From an uncultured Pseudomonadota bacterium (GTDB taxonomy: Bacteria; Bdellovibrionota_B; Oligoflexia; Oligoflexales; Bog-1112): a DNA stretch of 16,842 nt. Under the pieces are notes generated by a model. It was not told the origin of the DNA. It did no database searches and was given only the letters and a program-made list of their open reading frames with translations. The position numbers and the translations under genes are program-made. Below, piece by piece: positions 7,998-14,834 of this stretch. Location: assembly GCA_937896265.1 (NCBI GenBank), contig CALBMD010000266.1:1-16842 (forward strand). The letters run 5' to 3'. Within the stretch, counting starts at the first letter, position 1, and each line of letters opens with the position of its first letter.

Positions 7998-8417
7998 ATG
8001 ATAAGAGCATTGGCAATTTATCTTCTCTTTGTAACAGTGCTAGCTTTTGCATTTGGTATCTGCTGTCACTTCCTTCAGGAACCAAAAAAAGTCTCTTTAG
8101 AGAAAGGCTATTCGCCTCTTTTTTATCATTCAATTACTAGCATACCCATCCCCAAAAACTCTACAGAGCAAGAAATAAAGCAGCATAAATACACTCTCGA
8201 GCTTGCTAGCCTTGGCTCAGAAGATGAAGCACAAAAAATGATCGATCAGTTAGCTTATAAGGGCATCATAGGTTTTTACACGCCAACAAAAAAAGACGAG
8301 AAGATCCTCTATCTTGTGCGCTCAGGTATCTACGAGGACGAGCATAACGCTAGCATCGATATTGGCAGACTTAAGGCAAAGACGGGTCTTTTGGCAAAGC
8401 TTGGCGAACTTCTTTAA
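7998..8417 (+). CDS. Single-pass membrane protein with C-terminal SPOR domain
   Basis: The 139-residue protein starts with one hydrophobic segment (about 3-26, IRALAIYLLFVTVLAFAFGI), then a linker of about 35 residues. From about 64 to 130 it has a SPOR-like domain: YTLELASLGSEDEAQKMIDQ, a central glycine turn (YKGIIGFY) and ILYLVRSGIYEDEHNASIDI, matching the beta-alpha-beta repeats of the family. SPOR domains bind denuded septal peptidoglycan, so a periplasmic role in cell division or wall remodelling is inferred. The linker is much shorter than in FtsN or DamX, which makes this a minimal anchor-plus-SPOR protein. Its last 47 bp overlap the end of the convergent lipoprotein gene. The domain call rests on pattern recognition and is fairly secure; the specific role is not known. 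Confidence 0.8.
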   Translation: MIRALAIYLLFVTVLAFAFGICCHFLQEPKKVSLEKGYSPLFYHSITSIPIPKNSTEQEIKQHKYTLELASLGSEDEAQKMIDQLAYKGIIGFYTPTKKDEKILYLVRSGIYEDEHNASIDIGRLKAKTGLLAKLGELL

Positions 8418-8775
8418 GTTTTTCTGACATCACTTCTGTCTTGTCAACGCGTCCATCAAAATTGAAGTCAAAAAGTATAGCTTTTACCTGCCCGGCTTTA
8501 TTGAACACCTCAAGCATATCTGGCCGCTGGTCATGATTAAAATCATAGGCGCGAAAGGCTAGTCTTTTAAGACTACTCCCATCCTCTGCTTGTTCTTCCA
8601 AGTAGTAGTGTTCACTGCCAGGCAAAGGACCTAAACCAGAGATATAGCCTGTGCTATAAAGGGAAGCATCACTTGTAGGCACCCACTCGCCTAGTGGATC
8701 TTGAGTCAGTCTTTGCCCTTGGCAAGCAACCGCCAACACAGCTACAGCTTTTAGCAAATACGTCAGCCTACTCAA
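8371..8775 (-). CDS. Predicted lipoprotein with two EF-hand-like calcium loops
   Basis: From a TTG at 8775 the 134-residue product begins MSRLTYLLKAVAVLAVAC, a short signal peptide ending in a plausible lipobox (AVAC), so lipidation at Cys18 and anchoring in the envelope are inferred. The mature part has two acidic loops, DFNHDQRPDMLE and DFNFDGRVDKTE, about 25 residues apart. Both follow the DxNxDxxxDxxE spacing of EF-hand or dockerin-type calcium loops; the second is the closer match, with Gly at position 6. Similar 'FDFNxDGxxD' lipoproteins are, to my recollection, common in Bdellovibrio-like and myxobacterial genomes; their function is unknown. I chose TTG 8775 because GGGAG lies five bases upstream; another TTG at 8787 would add four residues and lacks a ribosome binding site. 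The last 47 bp overlap the SPOR gene tail to tail. Confidence 0.72.
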   Translation of the reverse strand: MSRLTYLLKAVAVLAVACQGQRLTQDPLGEWVPTSDASLYSTGYISGLGPLPGSEHYYLEEQAEDGSSLKRLAFRAYDFNHDQRPDMLEVFNKAGQVKAILFDFNFDGRVDKTEVMSEKLKEVRQALPKDPSLP

Positions 8776-8780
8776 AGCCG

Positions 8781-8785
8781 CTCCC
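8781..8785 (-). promoter_or_regulatory. Shine-Dalgarno sequence for the lipoprotein gene (TTG start)
   Basis: The minus strand reads GGGAG, five bases before TTG 8775. It gives a signal peptide beginning M-S-R-L-T-Y, in better agreement with lipoprotein signals than the TTG four codons upstream. Confidence 0.55.
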
Positions 8786-8791
8786 AAATAA

Positions 8792-8813
8792 GGCTCTTCA
8801 TCTAAAGAGAGCC
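8792..8813. repeat. Small inverted repeat between the lipoprotein gene and lepA
   Basis: GGCTCT (8792-8797) and AGAGCC (8808-8813) form a six-base-pair stem with a ten-base loop; an alternative CTCTT/AAGAG pairing is also possible. No T-run follows on either strand, so it is not a standard terminator. It sits just upstream of the lipoprotein start and could be an operator half-pair or a leader hairpin. Confidence 0.35.
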
Positions 8814-8931
8814 CTTCATGGCTACTTATCGGCAGTAGGAAGCAAAAACAAGACTTAGCGCTAGCAAATCCCTATGAACTTCGATAGAAACATTAGACAA
8901 TAGGATATGCCACATCAGAATTGAAGAGCTT

Positions 8932-10734
8932 ATGCAAGACCCAAAATACATTCGAAACTTCTGTATTATCGCCCACATTGACCACGGAAAATCCACTCTA
9001 GCAGACCGCCTAATTGAATACACGGGCGCTTTAAGCCAAAGGGAAATGAAAAGCCAGGTCCTAGATAGCATGGATATTGAGCGAGAAAGAGGCATCACCA
9101 TCAAAGCCCAAACGGCTACTATGAACTACCGAGCAGATGATGGTCATGATTATCAGCTAAATCTTATCGACACCCCTGGCCATGTTGATTTTAGCTATGA
9201 GGTCTCTCGCAGCCTCTATGCCTGCGAAGGGGCTTTAGTCATTGTTGATGCCGCACAGGGAGTAGAAGCGCAAACAGTAGCAAACGTCAATTTGGCTTCT
9301 AAAAACAACCTTGAGCTCATTCCTGTCATCAATAAGATTGACTTGCCAAGCGCTGACCCTGATGCCAGACGCCAAGAGATTGAAGAAGAATTAGCCATTG
9401 ACGCCACAGACGCCTTACTGACTAGCGCTAAAACAGGTATCGGCATTAAAGACGTGCTTGAAGCTATCGTCAAAAGAGTCCCTCCTCCTGCCAACAAAGC
9501 AGAAGAACCGCTAAGGGCCCTCATCTTTGACTCCTGGTTTGATAGCTACTTAGGGGCTGTATGTCTTTGCCGCGTCATGTCAGGACAAATTAAACTCAAA
9601 GATTCGATTAAAATGATGTCGACGGCCAAAGTGTTTGAAACACTTACTGTTGGCAAACTAACGCCTAAGCTAATGCCAGTAAAAGAACTTGGTTGCGGCG
9701 AAGTAGGTATTGTCTCAGGCTCGGTGAAAGAAATTGGCGATATGCGCGTAGGCGATACGATTACCCACGCCAAACGCGGCGCTACTGAGCCTTTACCTGG
9801 CTTTGAGAAAGCAAGACAGATGGTCTTTGGCGGTATCTTTCCTGTTGATGCCAGCGACTATATTAGCCTCAAAGATTCCATGGAGAAATTGAAGCTAAAC
9901 GACTCCAGTTTAACAACCGAGGTCGAGAGTTCTAATGCTTTGGGCTTTGGTTTTCGCGTTGGTTTCCTAGGCCTTTTGCATATGGACATTATCCAAGAAA
10001 GGCTTGAGCGCGAGTATAACCTTGATTTGATTTTTACGGCTCCCTCTGTTGTCTATGAAGTGCAAAAGACAGACGGCACCAAACTTATGGTAGAAAATCC
10101 GGCTAAGCTACCTGAGGCCACCTTAATCGAGGTAATCAAAGAGCCTTATGTTAAGATGATCATCCATAGCCCAGAAGAGTATGTGGGCAAGATTATCACT
10201 TTGCTCCAAGAGCGCCGTGGCATCCAAGTTTCTCTTGAATATCTGTCAAAGAAAAAAATGGTTGTCATCTATGAAGTGCCGATGAACGAGATGATCTTTG
10301 ATTTTCATGACAAACTAAAGAGTCTTTCAAAAGGCTATGCCTCGATGGACTATGAGATTTTAGATTATCGTGAAGGGGATTTGGTTAAACTCGACATTCT
10401 GGTAAACGCTAACTCAGTTGACGCTTTGGCCAGCATCGTCCATCGCAGCAATACCGTCAAGCGTGGCCGATCGATTTGCGCCAAACTCAAAGAGTCGCTA
10501 ACTAGACACATGTTCCAGATTGCTATTCAAGCCTCTATTGGCAATAAGGTGATTGCCCGTGAAACACTATCTGCTTTGCGCAAAGACGTAACAGCCAAAT
10601 GCTACGGCGGGGATATCTCACGTAAGCGCAAGCTCCTTGAGAAGCAAAAAGCAGGTAAAAAGCGCATGAAGTCTGTAGGCAATGTTGAAATCCCACAAAA
10701 AGCTTTCTTATCTATCATCAGCATCGACGAGTAA
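8932..10734 (+). CDS. lepA: Elongation factor 4 (LepA/EF4), ribosomal back-translocase GTPase
   Basis: LepA is a translational GTPase that binds the ribosome and acts on initiation or stalled elongation complexes. The 600-residue protein is full length. GTPase motifs are G1 AHIDHGKS (14-21), the RGITIK switch (53-58), G3 DTPGH (80-84), G4 NKID (134-137) and G5 SAK (165-167). EF-G-like domains follow (GFGFRVGFLGLLHMDIIQER is a clear LepA signature), and the LepA-specific C-terminal domain contains CYGGDISRKRKLLEKQKAGK, ending IPQKAFLSI. There is no domain IV as in EF-G. The start matches the family, although its Shine-Dalgarno (AAGAG, close to the ATG) is weak. The commonly adjacent signal peptidase gene lepB is absent; an LTA-synthase-like gene converges 11 bp downstream. 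Confidence 0.97.
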   Translation: MQDPKYIRNFCIIAHIDHGKSTLADRLIEYTGALSQREMKSQVLDSMDIERERGITIKAQTATMNYRADDGHDYQLNLIDTPGHVDFSYEVSRSLYACEGALVIVDAAQGVEAQTVANVNLASKNNLELIPVINKIDLPSADPDARRQEIEEELAIDATDALLTSAKTGIGIKDVLEAIVKRVPPPANKAEEPLRALIFDSWFDSYLGAVCLCRVMSGQIKLKDSIKMMSTAKVFETLTVGKLTPKLMPVKELGCGEVGIVSGSVKEIGDMRVGDTITHAKRGATEPLPGFEKARQMVFGGIFPVDASDYISLKDSMEKLKLNDSSLTTEVESSNALGFGFRVGFLGLLHMDIIQERLEREYNLDLIFTAPSVVYEVQKTDGTKLMVENPAKLPEATLIEVIKEPYVKMIIHSPEEYVGKIITLLQERRGIQVSLEYLSKKKMVVIYEVPMNEMIFDFHDKLKSLSKGYASMDYEILDYREGDLVKLDILVNANSVDALASIVHRSNTVKRGRSICAKLKESLTRHMFQIAIQASIGNKVIARETLSALRKDVTAKCYGGDISRKRKLLEKQKAGKKRMKSVGNVEIPQKAFLSIISIDE

Positions 10735-10745
10735 GCTAGCTGACA

Positions 10746-12761
10746 TCACATAAATGAGTAAGGACGCCCAATCCATTGTTCACGGCTATACATAGCTGGA
10801 ACATAGCTTCGATCTTCATAAATTAGCTTGCTCATATGTTCATGCATCTGCTGGTACTCATCAACTTCTTTTTGAAAGGGAGATCTGCTCTCTCCTTTTG
10901 GTGAAATCTTCATACCAAGCCCCACTTGCCAAACAGCAAAGCCTCGCCAAGGCGTTGGAAATATCGCTAAATCATCCTTAAATAAGGTCGAACCATTCCA
11001 TGCCCAAAATGTATTACTAGCTCTAGAAAATAGGTCTCTACCAATAAAAGCATTAGGAGGTTTAATATTCATAGCACCAAATAAAGTAGGGACAATGTCC
11101 GTATTGGCTGCCAAGATATCTTGATAGCCTTGGTATTTAGCATCAAGACCTAAGAAAAAAAGTGGGATCCACGTATGGCGCAGCTGATCAGGCATTAAAG
11201 AGCCCATCTTAGGTTCAGCAAACCAAGGAGGGTGATCTGCCATCACAACGACCAATGTTTCTTGCAAAAGCTTGCCATCTTCAGCATGTATGAGCCATTG
11301 CAAAAACTTAGAAACAACATCATCGGCATAACGCACGGTCTTATGATAAGAAAGAGTGTCAGTATTTGAGCCAGCAACTTCCGGACCCATAGTTATGCCT
11401 TCATAAGGCTTTAACCTATCCTCTGGGTAAGGAGCGTGGGTTCCTAAAGTTTCTACAACCATATAAAAGCGCTTATCTGGCGCAGTAACGCGATGGCCTT
11501 CTATCCATGTTCTAGCACTATCAAATAGTTGCTCGTCATCAATAGGCCTTGCCCCCCAGGCTTGTCCATTGATGTTGTATTTAGCAACTAAATCATCTGC
11601 TCCATAGTTTTCATGCACACCATGAAATAGATACCAACCTGAGAGATTTTGAAAACCAGCATCACCAGCTTGCATGCGCACACCGCGATAACCCATACCA
11701 GTGAGCACATCCATCATGCAAACAAGGGAGATATAAGGGCCAGTAATCCGTGGCATAGGTGTCATATGGGCAGGCGCTGAACATAAAGCACTACCAAGAG
11801 CCCGGTCCGTTGGTGCTGCTACTGAAAAAGCGCGCCCAAACCAGCTACCTTGCTCTTTCATAATGGCAGAGAGTTTTGGCGTTAGATTTTCCCAAAAAGG
11901 AGACAGAGCATCAAAGCTGAGCGCCCGCAAAGACTCTAATGATAAAACAACAACATTTTTCAAACGCAACGCCCCGCGTTCTTCTCTTAGAGGCTTGCAT
12001 GAAGAATCTGAGGCACCTTTTTGCATTAAACAATATTCAAGCTTACCCATTTTGAAAAAGGGTAATGCCTGATCTAAAAAAACATAATTTTCTTCATCTT
12101 GGCTAAAGTGTTTTTTCCGCAACTCTTCAACAGATTTGGTATCCATAGAAATTTCTCTCGTCGGTTTAAAAAAACTAGCCAGTCCCATATTGGAAAAGTT
12201 AAAGCCAATAACAGGGCTTGAAGTAATTTGCTGCCAGCGATCACCATGCAAGATCCTGTATTGATCCTTCATCAAAAAACCAAGCATTATAATCATGATG
12301 ATGCTTGGCCATTTGGACGGTAATGAGCCACGAAAGCGAGCTAGGAAAAAAGCTAGAAGAGTTGCCGGTACAATGACAGTAGCAAGTAAAGCCCAGGGAT
12401 TAAAAGCATAGCGTAAAAGCTCGATACCGGTTTTACCAACCATATCTTTAAAAGAAAAGAGGGCAAACATCTCTTTTGAGAGAGGCCTACCAATAGTATT
12501 GATCAGCATAAAATCAAAAAACATCATTGTAAAAATAACCAGACCCAAAAGCCAAAGCATAAAGCGATAAACCTTATGCCTACTGAAAAAAGCGGCAATT
12601 CGAAATATAAGAATTAAAGATAAGCTACAGATGAGAGAGGATCTAACCAAAAACTTCCACTTAAGGAAAAAATGCGGAAGATCTGTATGATGTGTATGTA
12701 TCCAAGCTGGGAAGAATAAAAAACAAATAAGAAAAGATAAAAATAAAATAATTTGCATCAT
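10746..12761 (-). CDS. LTA-synthase/sulfatase-family membrane phosphoethanolamine or phosphoglycerol transferase-like enzyme
   Basis: This 671-residue protein has about five N-terminal membrane helices (near 2-20, 40-58, 66-88, 118-140 and 150-165) followed by a large extracytoplasmic alkaline-phosphatase-fold domain. The sulfatase-type core begins VVVLSLESLRA, with Glu276 as the probable first metal ligand. The probable nucleophile is Thr318 in SVAAPTDRALGS. A conserved His442 lies in GTHAPYPED, the RYADDVVSKF segment follows, and VVVMADHPPWF supplies the metal ligands Asp509 and His510. This layout matches LtaS and OpgB-type phosphoglycerol transferases and related Gram-negative enzymes, which modify membrane-derived oligosaccharides or lipids. 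The actual substrate cannot be read from the sequence. Two ATGs (12761, 12758) begin the frame and neither has a strong ribosome binding site. It converges with lepA and diverges from the HAD-like gene. Confidence 0.85.
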   Translation of the reverse strand: MMQIILFLSFLICFLFFPAWIHTHHTDLPHFFLKWKFLVRSSLICSLSLILIFRIAAFFSRHKVYRFMLWLLGLVIFTMMFFDFMLINTIGRPLSKEMFALFSFKDMVGKTGIELLRYAFNPWALLATVIVPATLLAFFLARFRGSLPSKWPSIIMIIMLGFLMKDQYRILHGDRWQQITSSPVIGFNFSNMGLASFFKPTREISMDTKSVEELRKKHFSQDEENYVFLDQALPFFKMGKLEYCLMQKGASDSSCKPLREERGALRLKNVVVLSLESLRALSFDALSPFWENLTPKLSAIMKEQGSWFGRAFSVAAPTDRALGSALCSAPAHMTPMPRITGPYISLVCMMDVLTGMGYRGVRMQAGDAGFQNLSGWYLFHGVHENYGADDLVAKYNINGQAWGARPIDDEQLFDSARTWIEGHRVTAPDKRFYMVVETLGTHAPYPEDRLKPYEGITMGPEVAGSNTDTLSYHKTVRYADDVVSKFLQWLIHAEDGKLLQETLVVVMADHPPWFAEPKMGSLMPDQLRHTWIPLFFLGLDAKYQGYQDILAANTDIVPTLFGAMNIKPPNAFIGRDLFSRASNTFWAWNGSTLFKDDLAIFPTPWRGFAVWQVGLGMKISPKGESRSPFQKEVDEYQQMHEHMSKLIYEDRSYVPAMYSREQWIGRPYSFM

Positions 12762-13023
12762 GCATGGTCTTTCTAACTTGAATGAAATTGACGCCTAGCT
12801 GCACAACCCTTGATTACCGAATAAAAAGTGAGTATCTTGTAGTGAAATATCTTGCAGCAAAACGCTCACTATAATTTTTTATCAAAGACTTCTCAATCAA
12901 ATAGCATAGCTTTCGCCTAAGGCGTAATTTCAAGATTGTTTTTAATTGATAGTATGTATATTTGAGCTTAAAGCTCCTTAGGCTGGTATGCTTTGGGTTT
13001 TCTTTTAATGAAAGATCGGTCTT
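12762..13023. promoter_or_regulatory. AT-rich divergent intergenic region with inverted repeats
   Basis: This 262 bp spacer separates two divergent genes and holds no convincing gene. A perfect TATAAT (12870-12875, plus strand) is a candidate -10 for the HAD-like gene, but no good -35 stands 16-18 bases before it. Such a start would leave a leader of roughly 140 bases. That leader carries a self-complementary CGCCTAAGGCG (12914-12924), the palindrome GAGCTTAAAGCTC (12964-12976), and a distant pairing between GCCTAAGG (12915-12922) and CCTTAGGC (12976-12983). A minus-strand frame that runs through it has poor protein-like content and is rejected. Confidence 0.4.
12915..12983. repeat. Inverted repeat GCCTAAGG ... 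CCTTAGGC
   Basis: The two eight-base arms (12915-12922 and 12976-12983) are perfect reverse complements 53 bases apart. The left arm is also part of a local palindrome, so two mutually exclusive foldings are possible in a transcript reading rightward. Functional meaning is inference only. Confidence 0.4.
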
Positions 13024-13815
13024 ATGATAAAAGGTTTTTGTTTTACGCTCTTTTTTAACGTCTCTCAAATGCTTCATGCGAGCGAGGTACAAAACTATAA
13101 CGCTGTACAATCAGAAGTTAAAGATTGGCTCATTACAGATCTTGACAACACCGTATTCACTCCTGATTTGGTAAATTCGACTGATAAAATGTTAGCAAAA
13201 CAAGCAACTGATGAGTCTTTTTATCTGCTTAGAGCTAAAGCGACGCTTGAACTAGGTAGTCACTGGCTAAAAGATGCGGATGGAAAACAGGCTATGTCTA
13301 AGTGGTTGGGGTATCGCTTTGCTGTTAATGCTTGGAATAAAACTATTATAGATGGAACAACAAGCTCTAAAGTCATTATGCGTCCTGTCGAGCAAGAAAT
13401 TCCAGCGATTATCAAGTCTATACAAACAAAAGGCTTCCGCGTTATTGCCCTTACAGCTAGGGAACCCTCTCTACAAAAAAGCACGGAGCAGACTCTAAGT
13501 CATCTTGATATCAATCTAAAAACCAACTCTCCTTTGTTAGAAGAAGTGACTTATAAATCGATAGAAGAAGACCCCCTTGAAGAGCGCACAGCTGTCTGGA
13601 GCCAGGGTATTCTTTATGTGGGGCGAGGGCATGGTTCTACAAACCATAAGGGGAAAATGTTTTTAGCTTGGCTAAAAGAAGCAAAATTAGCAAAACCCAA
13701 ACATGTTGTCTTTATCGACGATCGTGCAGAGCATTGTCTTGGTATGAAGCAAGAGCTTGAGCGCGAAGGTATTCCGACAACTGCCTTTATTTATACCCAG
13801 ATTAAAGCTCTTTAG
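13024..13815 (+). CDS. Exported HAD-like phosphohydrolase, DUF2608-type
   Basis: The 263-residue product starts with a probable signal peptide (MIKGFCFTLFFNVSQMLHA, cleavage near residue 19). The mature part carries all four HAD motifs: motif I DLDNTVF with Asp39 and Asp41, motif II Thr144 in VIALTAREP, motif III a Lys at 209 or 211 in TNHKGK, and motif IV IDDR with Asp232 and Asp233. All catalytic residues are present, so a magnesium-dependent phosphatase or related phosphoryl-transfer activity in the periplasm or outside the cell is likely. A long insert between motifs I and II (about 50-130) would be the cap region. The overall pattern matches the DUF2608 family as I remember it from Legionella, Chlamydiae and other host-associated bacteria; its substrate is unknown. 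The stop lies five bases from the end of the convergent methyltransferase gene. Confidence 0.78.
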   Translation: MIKGFCFTLFFNVSQMLHASEVQNYNAVQSEVKDWLITDLDNTVFTPDLVNSTDKMLAKQATDESFYLLRAKATLELGSHWLKDADGKQAMSKWLGYRFAVNAWNKTIIDGTTSSKVIMRPVEQEIPAIIKSIQTKGFRVIALTAREPSLQKSTEQTLSHLDINLKTNSPLLEEVTYKSIEEDPLEERTAVWSQGILYVGRGHGSTNHKGKMFLAWLKEAKLAKPKHVVFIDDRAEHCLGMKQELEREGIPTTAFIYTQIKAL

Positions 13816-13820
13816 TTGAT

Positions 13821-14834
13821 TCAAAGTTTTTTTGCGCGAATTCTTCTTATCAGCAATTCACCTTGATTAATAGCATCAGCAATATTCTGATGTCCTTTCA
13901 TGATTTCATCAAGGTTCCCTTGACCAAATTTTGCAACAAATTCGACGCCTTCTTCTCCTTTCAGCTTGTTAACAATATCCAAATTATATTGACGATACTC
14001 ATCATTTCGATTGTCGATAGATACAATGCTAAAACCTGACTTTTGCAATGTCTTAGTATAGCTTTCTTCAGTTTCTGGAAATAGGCTTAAGTCTTCTGAT
14101 CGACAAAGCTCTTCAATCTTTGCTCCAAATCGATCTTCATGTTCAGATAGCCAATCATCAATAACAAGATCACCAGCAAATTTCATAACTCTTGCAATCT
14201 CGTCAAAGACAGCTTGTTTTTTATCAGCAGGAACATGCACCAACACTCCCTTTGAAAATACGAGATCACAGCTTTTGTCAAAAATTGGAATTTTAGGGTA
14301 GGGGTCGTAGGTGTGAAAATTAACTAAATGAGCAATTTCTGGTGGCGTCTTATTTTTTGCATATTCTGGCATCCATTCTACGAGTTCAACGCCATCAATT
14401 TGCATTTGATACTTGCTTGCCAGATAAAAGGCCACTGCCCCTAAACCAAAACCAATCTCCAACGCCTTTCTCTGGGCCAAAGATACGCCATCTAGCATCG
14501 CATCAATAGCTTTAGTCCCACCCTCTGACAACATTCCAGACCCATAAGCACTCTCAAGCATTTGGCAATACTGTAATGGATATTCTTCTTTAACTTTTAA
14601 AGTATAATCGCTAGTCCAGTTGTTCAATTTAGAATCCTTCTGAGACAAATGTTTATTTGACAAACTATTCATAACTGATTGGCTGCTGCAAAACCTTTTA
14701 CTTGGCACGGAAATTCTACACGTGCAATAATAAAAAGTTTGTCGCATCAGATACTGCGATGCATAGCCAATCTGAGCAAATGACATCAAAATCAGCACCA
14801 ATAGACACCTTAAATACTTTTTATAGAACAACAT
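13821..14834 (-). CDS. SAM-dependent methyltransferase with N-terminal signal peptide or anchor
   Basis: The 337-residue product starts at ATG 14834, preceded by AAGAGAG four bases upstream and overlapping the histidine kinase stop by 14 bp. Residues 1-25 (MLFYKKYLRCLLVLILMSFA plus QIGYA) look like a cleavable signal peptide. After a Cys-containing linker, a class I methyltransferase domain follows: motif I LEIGFGLGAVAFYLA (about 125-139), the acidic strand GVELVEWM (148-155), CDLVFSKGVLVHV (189-201) and GDLVIDDWLSEHED (221-234). The order and the 'SKGVLVHV' strand resemble phosphoethanolamine/small-molecule N-methyltransferases, but the substrate is uncertain. An export signal is odd because SAM is cytoplasmic; the enzyme may be secreted into a host, or the segment may be a membrane anchor. 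An internal ATG at 14672 would remove it but has no ribosome binding site. An upstream ATG at 14918 would lie fully inside the kinase gene. Confidence 0.75.
   Translation of the reverse strand: MLFYKKYLRCLLVLILMSFAQIGYASQYLMRQTFYYCTCRISVPSKRFCSSQSVMNSLSNKHLSQKDSKLNNWTSDYTLKVKEEYPLQYCQMLESAYGSGMLSEGGTKAIDAMLDGVSLAQRKALEIGFGLGAVAFYLASKYQMQIDGVELVEWMPEYAKNKTPPEIAHLVNFHTYDPYPKIPIFDKSCDLVFSKGVLVHVPADKKQAVFDEIARVMKFAGDLVIDDWLSEHEDRFGAKIEELCRSEDLSLFPETEESYTKTLQKSGFSIVSIDNRNDEYRQYNLDIVNKLKGEEGVEFVAKFGQGNLDEIMKGHQNIADAINQGELLIRRIRAKKL

Noticed and set aside
8792..8813. Hairpin as a rho-independent terminator
   Set aside because: No T-run follows the stem on either strand and it lies upstream of start codons, not downstream of a gene end.
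12814..13110. Minus-strand open frame of 98 codons across the intergenic region and the start of the HAD-like gene
   Set aside because: Very Lys/Arg/Tyr/Leu-rich, low-complexity translation, no motif, and it overlaps the signal peptide region of a convincing gene.
13805..13832. Terminator after the HAD-like gene (CTTT...AAAG followed by seven T)
   Set aside because: The stem is only four weak pairs; it could contribute to termination but is not strong enough to call.
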